A DNA stretch of 64,000 nt from Nocardia bovistercoris (lineage in GTDB: Bacteria > Actinomycetota > Actinomycetes > Mycobacteriales > Mycobacteriaceae). The translations under genes and the position numbers were made by a program. Location of the stretch: positions 429,587 to 493,586 of the forward strand of contig NZ_JADMLG010000005.1 in the NCBI RefSeq assembly GCF_015674855.1, read 5' to 3'. Below, piece by piece: positions 33,617 to 41,493 of the stretch. Numbering within the stretch: the stretch's first letter is position 1; each line of letters begins with the position of its first letter. Below the pieces are notes generated by a model that did no database searches, had not been told where the DNA came from, and saw only the letters and a program-made list of their open reading frames with translations.

Positions 33617-35473
33617 CTATACCTTTTTGTGGCGGAGGTCATCGAGGAGGCGTCGTGTCTCTTGGCTGGGTTTCTCGCCGATTTCGGCGAGTTTGTGGGT
33701 GAGGAGTGTGTAGGCGCGGCCGAGTGCGTCGTGTTCGCCGAGGCGGTGGTGCAGGCGCAGGATTTCTTGCCAGAGATGTTCGTTGTAGGGGTCGTTCTCG
33801 ATGGCGGTTTCGAGCAGGCCGAGGGTGGTGTGCGGGTCCTCGGTGTGGGCGGCCAGCCAGCCCAGGGCGTTGAGGGTGTCGCGGCGGGCGGCTTCGCGGA
33901 TCGGTTCGACCCAGGGGTGGGTGAGGTCGGTGGCCAGGGCGGTGCCTGCGTAGGCGGTGATCTCTCGGCACGCGGCGGCGCGGTCCCGGTCGTGGGTGGC
34001 GTGGCGGCGCGCGGCGACGGCCGCGCCGAACCGGCGGTAGTCGACGGTGACGCCGTCCTCGGACAACCGGTAGTGCAGGCGGTCGTTGGTCAGCACCGCC
34101 GAGACTCGGCCGTCGGTCGCGGCAGCGACGGCGGCGCGCAGGCGGCTCACGTTGTTGGCGAGTGCGCCGCGGGGCTGTTCCGGGGCGAGTTCGCCCCACA
34201 CGAGATCGATCAACCGGTCCCGGCCCAGCCCGTCGGGATGCAGGGCGAGCACGGTGAGCAGTTCCCGACTACGAGGAGACAATCGCGCCGTGATGTCCAC
34301 GCCCGGACCGTGTTCGGTCGCACGCCACACCAGTCGAGTCGGCCCGAACACCGTGATCGCCAGGCCGGGCTCGGCGGTATCGGGCTGCGGACCGGTCGAC
34401 GCCGGACTCGGCGGAGCGGGACTCGGCGCCACGGGACTCGGTGGAGCGGAACTCGGTGGAGCGGGCTCGGGGCGAGGTGTCGGGTGTTCGGCGGTGCCGT
34501 CGTCGCTGCGGAGAGCGGGCGCGACGGGGATGGTGACAGGGACAGGGACGGGGGCGGGTGGGGGCGGCGCGGGGCGGGGGGCGATGGGGCGTGCGGGTTC
34601 TGGCGTGATGGTGGCCGGGTCGAGTCGGTAGACCGTCGGCGGCGGGGCTGGGCGACGGCGCGTTCCGCGATGGCGGGGGGTTGGCGGGTCGGCGGTGCGG
34701 GGACCGCCCCGGGGAGCTGGTGCGGGGGGTTGGAGTTGGCGGCGTAGGGCGGTGGATATGGTTCTGGCGGCCGGGAGCAGGTGGGGGCGGCGGCGTGGTG
34801 GGCGGGTGCCGTGCAGGAGTGCGCGGGCGGCGGTGCGGGCCAGGGGCAGGGTTCCCAGGATCGGCAGGGCCAGGGCGTGGGCGTAGTCGCCGTGCGGGGT
34901 CGCGCCGATGAGCAGCACGCCTCTGGCGCGGCAGGAGTCGGTGAGTCGGTGGATGCGGTGGGCGGCGTAGTCGGGGTCGGCGAGGTCGGCTCGCACGACG
35001 ATCAGGCAGGCGTCGGCGGCGGTCAGGATCGGCGTCAGCGGCGAACCCGGTTCGGGGGCACCGCAATCGGCGAACACCGCCGCGCCCATCGCGCGCAGGG
35101 CGGGGCGCGCGTCGATGAGCAGCGAGCGGGTCAACCCGACACGGACACGGTCGCTGCGGCCGGGTGGGGCGGCCAGCAGCGCCACCCCCGAGGGCAGGAA
35201 TTGCAGGTGTGCCGCCACCCGGTCGGCCTCGACCGGGGTGTCGGGGTCCACGGTGCGGGCCAGGCTCGCCGATCCCAGATACGGGTCGCCGCCGTTGAGG
35301 GCGGCCAGTCGCCCGCCGGCGAGGTCGGCTTCGACCAGGATCGAGGTCTCGGGACCGGGCCAGGTCCGGGCCAACGCGACCGTGGTGGCGGTGACCCCGA
35401 CACGAGGTCCGATACCGACCAGCGCGATCAGCGGCCCGGTACTCGCTGCCCGAAACGCTGCGGTGGTGCTCAT
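33617..35473 (-). CDS. MinD/ParA-like domain fused to a SARP-type (wHTH-BTAD) regulator
   Basis: A 618-residue fusion. The N-terminal part (about residues 14-230) has the ParA/MinD fold pattern: a P-loop position reading GIGPRVGVTATTVALA (about 21-36), where the usual KGGxGKT lysines are absent, then ILVEADLAGGRLA, FADCGAPEPG and CLIVVRADLADPDYA. A Pro-rich linker (about 250-370) leads to a SARP C-terminus: an OmpR-like wHTH (LLTVLALHPDGLGRDRLIDL, about 415) and a BTAD helical domain (about 470-618). The ATPase half is probably non-catalytic. ATG 35473 overlaps the upstream stop (ATGA). A regulator controlling this operon or the transfer genes is likely (inference). Confidence 0.78.
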   Translation of the reverse strand: MSTTAAFRAASTGPLIALVGIGPRVGVTATTVALARTWPGPETSILVEADLAGGRLAALNGGDPYLGSASLARTVDPDTPVEADRVAAHLQFLPSGVALLAAPPGRSDRVRVGLTRSLLIDARPALRAMGAAVFADCGAPEPGSPLTPILTAADACLIVVRADLADPDYAAHRIHRLTDSCRARGVLLIGATPHGDYAHALALPILGTLPLARTAARALLHGTRPPRRRPHLLPAARTISTALRRQLQPPAPAPRGGPRTADPPTPRHRGTRRRPAPPPTVYRLDPATITPEPARPIAPRPAPPPPAPVPVPVTIPVAPALRSDDGTAEHPTPRPEPAPPSSAPPSPVAPSPAPPSPASTGPQPDTAEPGLAITVFGPTRLVWRATEHGPGVDITARLSPRSRELLTVLALHPDGLGRDRLIDLVWGELAPEQPRGALANNVSRLRAAVAAATDGRVSAVLTNDRLHYRLSEDGVTVDYRRFGAAVAARRHATHDRDRAAACREITAYAGTALATDLTHPWVEPIREAARRDTLNALGWLAAHTEDPHTTLGLLETAIENDPYNEHLWQEILRLHHRLGEHDALGRAYTLLTHKLAEIGEKPSQETRRLLDDLRHKKV

Positions 35474-36270
35474 CCTTGGCTCTGGACGTTGCTGATCAAC
35501 AGGGCCGTGCCCTCGCCGGGGCGGGTATTGACCAGTTGGAGGTAGTCGACACGCAAACCGTCCGGGTTCAGTTGCACCACATGAACATTCGCGGTCGAAG
35601 CGGAGATCGGGGTGACCGCGACGCAATGTCTGGCCCCGACCGGGACCGACGCGATGCCCGCGGCGAGGCCGTCACGGGTGATCCCGGCCTCGGGGGCGAC
35701 CAATCCCATCGCCGCGTCGGGGTCACGAGTGAGGTAGTAGGCGGCCTGGAACGCGGCGATCACCCCGGCCACGGTGGCGCGATCCCCCGGACCATCGGTC
35801 ACCACGGTGCCCGACAGGCCGGTGCACGCGCCCTCGCCGGGCGGGGTCGTGCTCGCCGCGGAGACGGGGATCGCGGTGCCGCGAGGCGGTTGCCGGGCGG
35901 TGTCGTCGGCGCGGGCGGCCACCACGGCACCGATCACGACAGCGGTGACGGCGATCAGCGCGGCCCAGGCCCGTGCCCGCCCCGACATCCGCCGCTCACC
36001 CTCACCGCCCTCCTCACCGCCCCACAGCCCGCCGGCGGTGGGCTCGGGAACCGAGTCCTCGGGTTCCGGTGTGAGCCATCGTGGTCGCGATCCCGGCTCG
36101 GGACCGGCCCCGGTCTCGAGTTCGAGACCGGGGCCGGGGTGGTCGTGTGTCGCGTCGAGATCGCCTTCAATGTCGGGGGTGGGCTCGGGTACCGCGTGGG
36201 GGCCGGGGGTGGGCGGCTGGTCCAGCCGTGCTCGGCCGTGAGCGTCATCGATCGGCTTGGGCGACCGCAT
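35470..36270 (-). CDS. Single-pass membrane protein with extracytoplasmic NTF2-like domain
   Basis: A 266-residue protein. An acidic, Pro-rich cytosolic N-terminus (about residues 1-92), one membrane helix (AWAALIAVTAVVIGAVVAAR, about 98-117) and an outer domain (about 140-266) reading AGVIAAFQAAYYLTRDPDAA, VHVVQLNPDGLRVDYLQLV. The layout is like VirB8/TcpC-type T4SS proteins and like the DUF8176 group I recall from Nocardia; neither is certain. ATG 36270 is chosen for GAGGAGG just upstream. Its TGA overlaps the start of the P-loop/SARP gene, so the membrane protein and the regulator are co-translated, which would suit a signalling pair (inference). Confidence 0.65.
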   Translation of the reverse strand: MRSPKPIDDAHGRARLDQPPTPGPHAVPEPTPDIEGDLDATHDHPGPGLELETGAGPEPGSRPRWLTPEPEDSVPEPTAGGLWGGEEGGEGERRMSGRARAWAALIAVTAVVIGAVVAARADDTARQPPRGTAIPVSAASTTPPGEGACTGLSGTVVTDGPGDRATVAGVIAAFQAAYYLTRDPDAAMGLVAPEAGITRDGLAAGIASVPVGARHCVAVTPISASTANVHVVQLNPDGLRVDYLQLVNTRPGEGTALLISNVQSQG

Positions 36271-36339
36271 CTCGCCTCCTCGGCAGTGGTCGTCGAATCG
36301 CGCGCCCATATCCGGGGGCGCGCGGTTGTCCCCCCGAGG

Positions 36340-36391
36340 CCCTGCCCGCGCCCGGCGCGGGGGATGCGACGAAAACCGGTCGCGGGCAGGG
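36340..36391 (-). terminator. Hairpin downstream of the lipase-like gene
   Basis: CCCTGCCCGCG and CGCGGGCAGGG (36340-36350, 36381-36391) pair perfectly across a 30-nt spacer that can itself fold. It could attenuate read-through into the downstream gene. Confidence 0.5.
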
Positions 36392-36410
36392 ATTCCCCTC
36401 TCGTGGGGGG

Positions 36411-37604
36411 TCAGGGGTGGGGCGCGGGTCCCGGTGACGGGAGCGCATTGGCCTTGTTCGGTGGCCGGTCGGTGAGGTTGCGGCTCAACCGCACCAACAC
36501 ATCGGCACTCGCCTTACCGGCGGTGGCGAGGTGCCCGGCGTCGTACTCGCGCCAGCTGACCTCGGTACCGCGCTGCCGGTAGGCGATCAGGGTCCGGCGC
36601 CCCGAGTGCACCGGCACGAGCCCGTCACCGCCGCCGTGGTAGAGGTGGACCGGCACCACCGGCGCGGTGTGGGCCAAGGTCTCCAAGCTGAGGACGCGCC
36701 GCCACCAGACGTCGTTCCACGGATCGCTGCGTGTGCACCAGTGCGCCAACGGTTCCGGGAACCGTCGTGCGAGTTCTTCGCCGGTCAACGTCGCCGCGAC
36801 CGCCATCGCGCGTAGGCCCTCGACGGTCAGGATATGGCGGAGTGGGAGTTGGTCGTAGGCGCGGGCCAGTCCGATCAACCCGGCCAACCCCAGGCCCGCG
36901 CCCGCGCCGCGACTGAACGCGGGCGCGAGCGCGGCCAGGTCGGAGACCACCGCCCCGGCGGCCACCCCCCGCAGATCCACCTCCGGGGCGTACCAGGGCT
37001 GCAGCTCGGCGGCGGCCGTCACCGCCCTCCCACCGTCGCCGTAACCCCAAGCCAGGACCGGGGCGAGGGGGACGTCGAGGTCCGCGCCGCGATACACCGC
37101 ACGCACCATGTCCAGAATCATGCGCCCGCCGGCGCGGGCGGCGAGGAAGGTGTGCGGGCCGGTCCCCGACACCGCGAGTCCTTCCCCGTCGGGCATCGCC
37201 ACCAACCAGCCCCGCGCCAGGGCAGCCTCGATCCCCGCGATCTCGGGTTCCGCACCGATCGCCAACAACTGCGACGGCGCGCACACCCCGCCCAGGCCAC
37301 GGAAACCCGGGCTGTAGGCCAGGATCGCGGCCTTGCCCCGACGCGCGAGCTTGTCCGGCACGAGCACGATGCCCGAGGCGGGCACGAGTTCGGAACGGGT
37401 GTTGCTGGAAACGTAGAGCACCTGCCAGGCCCCCTCCACGCCGGTCAGCTGCGACACGAACACCGGCCGAGTCCGGATCAGGTCCCCGAGCCGGTAGCGG
37501 CGCAGGTCGGGCGGGGTGTAGAAGTCACCGTCCACCGAAGTCTTCTCGACAGACCCACTCCTACCGCTACCGTTGGTCGTTGTGGTGGTGGTTGTTTTGG
37601 TCAT
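36411..37604 (-). CDS. Secretory-lipase-family protein lacking the nucleophilic serine
   Basis: A 397-residue alpha/beta-hydrolase of the LIP (PF03583-like) family. Landmarks are CAPSQLLAIGAEPEI (about residues 110-125), ALARGWLVAMPDGEG (about 129-143), the nucleophile elbow VLAWGYGDGGRAV (about 181-193), HGGGDGLVPVHSGRRTL (Asp about 323) and DAGHLATAG (His about 357). Family members have GYSxGG at the elbow; here Ser is Gly while Asp and His remain, so ester hydrolysis by the usual route is not expected. No signal peptide is evident; the N-terminus is a Thr/Ser run. ATG 37604 overlaps the cutinase stop (ATGA) with CAGGAG upstream. Confidence 0.8.
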   Translation of the reverse strand: MTKTTTTTTTNGSGRSGSVEKTSVDGDFYTPPDLRRYRLGDLIRTRPVFVSQLTGVEGAWQVLYVSSNTRSELVPASGIVLVPDKLARRGKAAILAYSPGFRGLGGVCAPSQLLAIGAEPEIAGIEAALARGWLVAMPDGEGLAVSGTGPHTFLAARAGGRMILDMVRAVYRGADLDVPLAPVLAWGYGDGGRAVTAAAELQPWYAPEVDLRGVAAGAVVSDLAALAPAFSRGAGAGLGLAGLIGLARAYDQLPLRHILTVEGLRAMAVAATLTGEELARRFPEPLAHWCTRSDPWNDVWWRRVLSLETLAHTAPVVPVHLYHGGGDGLVPVHSGRRTLIAYRQRGTEVSWREYDAGHLATAGKASADVLVRLSRNLTDRPPNKANALPSPGPAPHP

Positions 37605-38842
37605 GATTGTGCTCCTGCGAGGTCGTGGGCGAGCGCGGTCAACCACGCCACCCCCGTAGCGAGTTGACCGGTGGCCGCGTAGCCGGTGTGGCGGCCGATC
37701 ACGTCGGAATAGCGCAGCCACACAACCGGATTCGACAGATCGGCGTTCTCGGCCACCAGTTGACCGAACGCGCCCGAGAGTTGCCCGGCCAGCTTCGGGA
37801 GCTGGCCGATCGGGTCGGCGGCGACCACGCCGGTGATCCGGCCCCACCGCGCCGACGCGCTCGCGATATCTTCTGGGGTCGGTGGTGGAGTGCGGGGGTC
37901 GGCGGCCTCGGTCAACCGCTGCGCGAGCCCCGTTTCCGGGGCGTAGTCGACGACACCGGGATCGACCCGGAAATCGTTGTTCACCACCGTGGTCCAGGTG
38001 TCGCCGAGCACACCGGACAACACCGCCTGGATCGAGCCGAGCGCGGCGACCGGGTCGCGGAGATCGGCGCGTGCGGCGATGCCCGCGGCGACTCGCAACA
38101 ACGCGGCCCGATCCGGTGCCGCACAGCTGAGGTCGCCCTCGACGCAGATGTCGGCGACCCGCCCGGTCAACGCCCCGTACCCGGGATCGGCTCCCGTACC
38201 GGCGATCCCGCCACCAGTGGCGGGGGCGGTGGTGATCGCGACCGTCGACACCGCCGCTCCCGAGGTCCCCGGAGCCGGGTCCGGGACGACTTGGCCAGGG
38301 CGACCGGGGATCACCGGGGTACCCGGCGCGCGGTCGGGGTCGGAGAACAACGCGACTCCCGCGACCCGCTCGGGCGGAATCGCCGCCTCACCGGTGCCGA
38401 CCCGGCGCGCGAAGTCCGAGACCACATGCGCGCCTTGGGAATACCCCACAACGGCCAATGCCGTGGCGGGGCAGTCGGAGACGATCCGTTGCGCGGTGGC
38501 CTCGAGCGCGGCCACCCCGTCGGCGACCGAGGCCGCGTACGGGACTGGGTCACCCCCGGTCCCCACCGCGCCCCCGAACCCCGCCGGATAGGCGACGTAG
38601 GTGCGTTGCACCAGATGCGGGACGGCGGCGACCACCGGCCCCAACAACGCGCCCACCATGCCGGTATCGGCGGTCGCCGACGCCGTCGTGGAGGACTGAC
38701 CGGTGCCCTGCACACCCAACACCCACAACACCGGACACGGCCCCGACACCGGCGGTTGCGCGACGACCGATCCTGAGGCGCACACCGTGCTCGCGCACGC
38801 CGCGGTGAGCACCGTCGCGGCCAAGAGACGAACGCCGGTCAC
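37601..38842 (-). CDS. Secreted cutinase-family esterase
   Basis: A 413-residue exported protein. The signal peptide (LLAATVLTAACASTVCASG, about residues 5-23) is followed by a cutinase domain: strand CPVLWVLGVQGTGQS (about 35-49), nucleophile elbow LAVVGYSQGAHVVSDFARRV (about 129-148) with Ser intact, and CVEGDLSC (about 233-240) with the catalytic Asp. The catalytic His is not obvious after the Asp, so activity is likely but not assured. A helical C-terminal extension (about 260-413) resembles that of the Ser-less homologue at 26.0-27.4 kb. Mycolata cutinases act on lipids, including mycolate esters (family knowledge). GTG 38842 overlaps the upstream stop (GTGA). Confidence 0.85.
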   Translation of the reverse strand: MTGVRLLAATVLTAACASTVCASGSVVAQPPVSGPCPVLWVLGVQGTGQSSTTASATADTGMVGALLGPVVAAVPHLVQRTYVAYPAGFGGAVGTGGDPVPYAASVADGVAALEATAQRIVSDCPATALAVVGYSQGAHVVSDFARRVGTGEAAIPPERVAGVALFSDPDRAPGTPVIPGRPGQVVPDPAPGTSGAAVSTVAITTAPATGGGIAGTGADPGYGALTGRVADICVEGDLSCAAPDRAALLRVAAGIAARADLRDPVAALGSIQAVLSGVLGDTWTTVVNNDFRVDPGVVDYAPETGLAQRLTEAADPRTPPPTPEDIASASARWGRITGVVAADPIGQLPKLAGQLSGAFGQLVAENADLSNPVVWLRYSDVIGRHTGYAATGQLATGVAWLTALAHDLAGAQS

Positions 38843-39768
38843 GGTTGCCCCACCCCGGCACCCGCACCGAACCCCGCGCCCACCGTGCCACCGGCCAGCG
38901 CCCCCACACCGCCCACGGGCAGCGCGGCCACGATCGCCCCGGCCACGGCCCCGGCCGCAGCGCCCAACGCGGTACCGGCGACACCGGAGGTGACCGGGCC
39001 GATCACCGGCACCGGCACCACCACACCCAACGCCGCACCCGCGACACCTCCCACGGTGCCCCCGGCCAGACCGCCGGCGACCGCGCCCGCCACCGCCGCC
39101 GGGGCACCGGCCAGCGCGGCTCCGATCACGCCACCGACACCAGCCCCGGCGATGGTGGCACCGGCGACGCGATCCGAACGCCCGGCCGGGAGCCCGACCG
39201 AGTCCAGGAACGTCGCGGCCTGGGCCTCGGCGTCGGCGGCGATGGTGTTGACCCCGTCGCGGAGCTCGGGAGGCAACTCGGGTGGGTAGTAGAACTGCTG
39301 GGTACCGATACGGATCGTGTCCGGCGGCGGCTCGATCGGCGCGACCGGGGCCACCGGCTCCGGGGAGTGCAGGTCGATCACCGCCACCGACGGGGCCGGG
39401 TCCGGCGCGGGCACCGGACGGGGCACCGGCCCGTTGCGCACCTCGGGAGGCTGTACCGGATACACCGCCGGATCGGGCACCACCACAGGCGGTGGAGGCG
39501 GAGGTGGTGGTGCGGCGGTCGAGGTTCCGGGCTGACGCGGGGTCGTGACACCGGGCTGATCCGCGATCGGGTCGACCGCGACGGCCGTGGCCCGCAACGC
39601 GATCGGCGTCAGCGCCACCGCGAGCACAACGACAGCGAGCGTGCGGCCAACCCACGGCAGCCCCACCGTACGCACCGACAGCAGTGGTGTGGCATCCGAG
39701 CATTCCTTGTATCCCGGTCGCGTTCGTGCGGCCTCGCCGGCGGAGTGTGTGTTCCCGTTTTCGTGCAT
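38839..39768 (-). CDS. Pro-rich, glycine-zipper envelope protein ('insoluble domain' type)
   Basis: A 309-residue protein with a membrane or signal segment (TLAVVVLAVALTPIALRATA, about residues 43-62), a poly-Pro/Val stretch (about 82-130) and a C-terminal third made of Gly/Ala repeats (GATIAGAGVGGVIGAALAG, GGLAGGTVGGVAGAALG, GTALGAAAGAVAGAIV), a glycine-zipper pattern known from proteins that oligomerise in membranes. It resembles Nocardia proteins annotated 'insoluble domain protein' (from memory). The stop overlaps the cutinase start. ATG 39768 has GAAAGGGG upstream. It may form or line an envelope pore used with the hydrolases (inference). Confidence 0.68.
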   Translation of the reverse strand: MHENGNTHSAGEAARTRPGYKECSDATPLLSVRTVGLPWVGRTLAVVVLAVALTPIALRATAVAVDPIADQPGVTTPRQPGTSTAAPPPPPPPPVVVPDPAVYPVQPPEVRNGPVPRPVPAPDPAPSVAVIDLHSPEPVAPVAPIEPPPDTIRIGTQQFYYPPELPPELRDGVNTIAADAEAQAATFLDSVGLPAGRSDRVAGATIAGAGVGGVIGAALAGAPAAVAGAVAGGLAGGTVGGVAGAALGVVVPVPVIGPVTSGVAGTALGAAAGAVAGAIVAALPVGGVGALAGGTVGAGFGAGAGVGQP

Positions 39769-39922
39769 GACGAATAACCCCTTTCGAGGGGGAAAGGTAA
39801 GAAAGGTGAGAATTCAACGACCGCGCGCGAGTCGCGCGCGAGAAGGAATCGAAGTCCCCGGCCGCACTACCGCCGGCCGGGTGACCCCGAAGTCGCCCAA
39901 TTTGGGGGCCTCGTACCTCTTG

Positions 39923-40030
39923 TCAGAGGAACGCGAGCGCGATACTCAGTGCCTGCGAGGCCGCCGAGAGCAGATTCGAGGCCAACGAGGCCCCGGCGTC
40001 CAGTAGCGACAAGATGCTGTAGATATCCAT
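39923..40030 (-). CDS. 35-residue hydrophobic/amphipathic peptide
   Basis: A short gene with a good ribosome site (AAAGGGAAG before ATG 40030). It begins MDIYSILSLLDAGASLASNL and ends SQALSIALAFL. It has no charged residues except two Asp near the start, and Ser/Ala/Leu spacing gives an amphipathic helix. It is the first gene of the minus-strand envelope operon and follows the inverted-repeat control region. It could be a membrane-active peptide, a pilin-like subunit or a leader peptide; no family is recognised. Confidence 0.6.
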   Translation of the reverse strand: MDIYSILSLLDAGASLASNLLSAASQALSIALAFL

Positions 40031-40102
40031 GGTCTTCCCTTTCGAACGGTTGCGATTGCCCTACCATCACACCGCCGAAAACCCCTGTCGCACCAGGCTT
40101 TC

Positions 40103-40190
40103 GAGGGACACAATTTTTACTAGCAGAATCCGTGTCCCTCACCGCGAGAGGCCGGGCCTGCGGCGATGGACTAAAGGGACACGGATTCTG
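40103..40190. promoter_or_regulatory. Three GGGACAC elements in nested perfect inverted repeats
   Basis: CAGAATCCGTGTCCCT (40124-40139) pairs perfectly with AGGGACACGGATTCTG (40175-40190); outside the arms TTTTTACT and AGTAAAAA continue the symmetry. A third copy, GAGGGACAC (40103-40111), pairs with GTGTCCCTC (40132-40140). The block sits between the divergent 35-aa peptide gene and the XRE gene, as expected for a multi-site operator able to loop or switch hairpins. Confidence 0.7.
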
Positions 40191-40411
40191 TCAGTAAAAA
40201 ACCTCCCGACAGCGAACCCCCAGCGAGCACCTATTCCGCGAATACGCCACACATCCGAACGACACTCGGTGGCTACTTGTCGGCTAGCCCACGGAAAACA
40301 TCGTTGGCGAGATGATCTTTCTCTGGTATGAACGAAAACAGCTCGGGGAGAACAACCCTCCACCGTATCCGGTGAGGGAGGTAATACGAAAGACATAGAG
40401 GGAGGGCTGCC

Positions 40412-41269
40412 GTGACCCGGACGCCGAACCGAACACCCCACCACCGACTACCTCGCGCCAGCGAACGCACCTCGGGACTACCCGACCTGCGCTGCTGGAC
40501 ACAACAGATCCGCGAGCGCCACCACCTCACACGCCCACCGGCCGCCCGCCGCCTACAGATCAGCAAGAGCCTGCTCAAGCAGATCGAAACCCGTCCCGAA
40601 CCGCCCACACCCGAAGCGGTCGCACTGCTGATCACCGGCTACGAACTCGACACCGACCAGACCCGCTTCACCCGCGAACTCGCCCGCCGCCCCGTCGTTC
40701 TGCCGTCCCTGACGCAGCTGCGTACTCGAATCGCCACCCCCGCGCGGCAGGCACGGCTCGACGGCCTCGACAGCGACGGAGTCCTCGCCGCCTACACCGA
40801 CCCGCTGTGGCACTTGATCGCCGCGAATCAGCGCTTCCGCGAGGCGTTTCCCGGTCTCGAGGACTTCGACGACAACCTCGCCCTGTGGTTCTTCCAACCC
40901 GGCCGCACCGCACCCAGTTCCCGCCAGGTCGTCGTGGACCGCGACGGCTTCGCCGCCTACCTGGTCGCGACACTGCGCCCCGCCTTCGGCGTCCACCGCG
41001 AATCACCACGAGCACGCGAGTTCTTCGACCTCCTCGACGCCGGCCCCGAATTCCGGACACGCTGGGACACCGACAGCATCACCGTCGCCTACGGCCGCCG
41101 ACCCGACGATCTGCTCCGCCTGCGCGACCTCGACAGCGGCGAGCGCTACGACCTGACCCTCGATCTCGGCCCGCTGCGCGCCGACCCAACGGTCCGCTTC
41201 AGCGTCGGCTACCGCCGCCACCACCCCGACCGACACGGCCCCGGGGTCGGAACGCCACCACCCCTGTAG
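40412..41269 (+). CDS. XRE-family regulator with MmyB-like ligand domain
   Basis: A 285-residue protein. The N-terminal HTH is about residues 28-72 (WTQQIRERHHLTRPPAARRL, ISKSLLKQIETRPEPPTPE). The C-terminal MmyB-like domain includes ALWHLIAANQ-type sequence (DPLWHLIAANQRFREAFPG, about 130-148), LALWFFQ and SPRAREFFDLL. Such regulators in actinobacteria bind small ligands, possibly fatty acids (family knowledge). It diverges from the envelope operon across the GGGACAC repeats and may act there (inference). It is paralogous to the regulator starting at 41494. Confidence 0.82.
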   Translation: MTRTPNRTPHHRLPRASERTSGLPDLRCWTQQIRERHHLTRPPAARRLQISKSLLKQIETRPEPPTPEAVALLITGYELDTDQTRFTRELARRPVVLPSLTQLRTRIATPARQARLDGLDSDGVLAAYTDPLWHLIAANQRFREAFPGLEDFDDNLALWFFQPGRTAPSSRQVVVDRDGFAAYLVATLRPAFGVHRESPRAREFFDLLDAGPEFRTRWDTDSITVAYGRRPDDLLRLRDLDSGERYDLTLDLGPLRADPTVRFSVGYRRHHPDRHGPGVGTPPPL

Positions 41270-41384
41270 GCATCCCGCGCGAACCTCCCTTAAGACGCGC
41301 TCCGAGCACACACCCGCTTCTTCCGGGAAACACCTGGAAGCGATCCCGCGCGTCCACACACCCACTCGACCAGGAGTCACGACC

Positions 41385-41492
41385 ATGACCAAGCCCAGTC
41401 CCCACCCCCGACCGACTCACCACCACGACCACGCCACCGCGCCCACCCGCCTCGCCCGCTCGCTACGACTATCCCAGAGACAAGACGGCTGA
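41385..41492 (+). CDS. 35-residue His/Arg-rich peptide between two regulators
   Basis: A short gene with CAGGAG 8 nt before ATG 41385 and a TGA one base before the next ATG. It contains THHHDHATAP and a basic end (RLARSLRLSQRQDG). The tight spacing suggests translational coupling to the second XRE regulator, either as a leader or as a metal-binding peptide; function unknown. Confidence 0.5.
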   Translation: MTKPSPHPRPTHHHDHATAPTRLARSLRLSQRQDG

Positions 41493-41493
41493 G

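Noticed and set aside
33611..34747. Long plus-strand open frame of 378 codons
   Set aside because: It is a GC-rich shadow antisense to the P-loop/SARP fusion, which has clear domains.
40124..40190. Inverted repeats as the ends of an insertion sequence or MITE
   Set aside because: The interval is only 35 bp and no flanking target duplication was seen; placement in a divergent promoter region fits an operator better.
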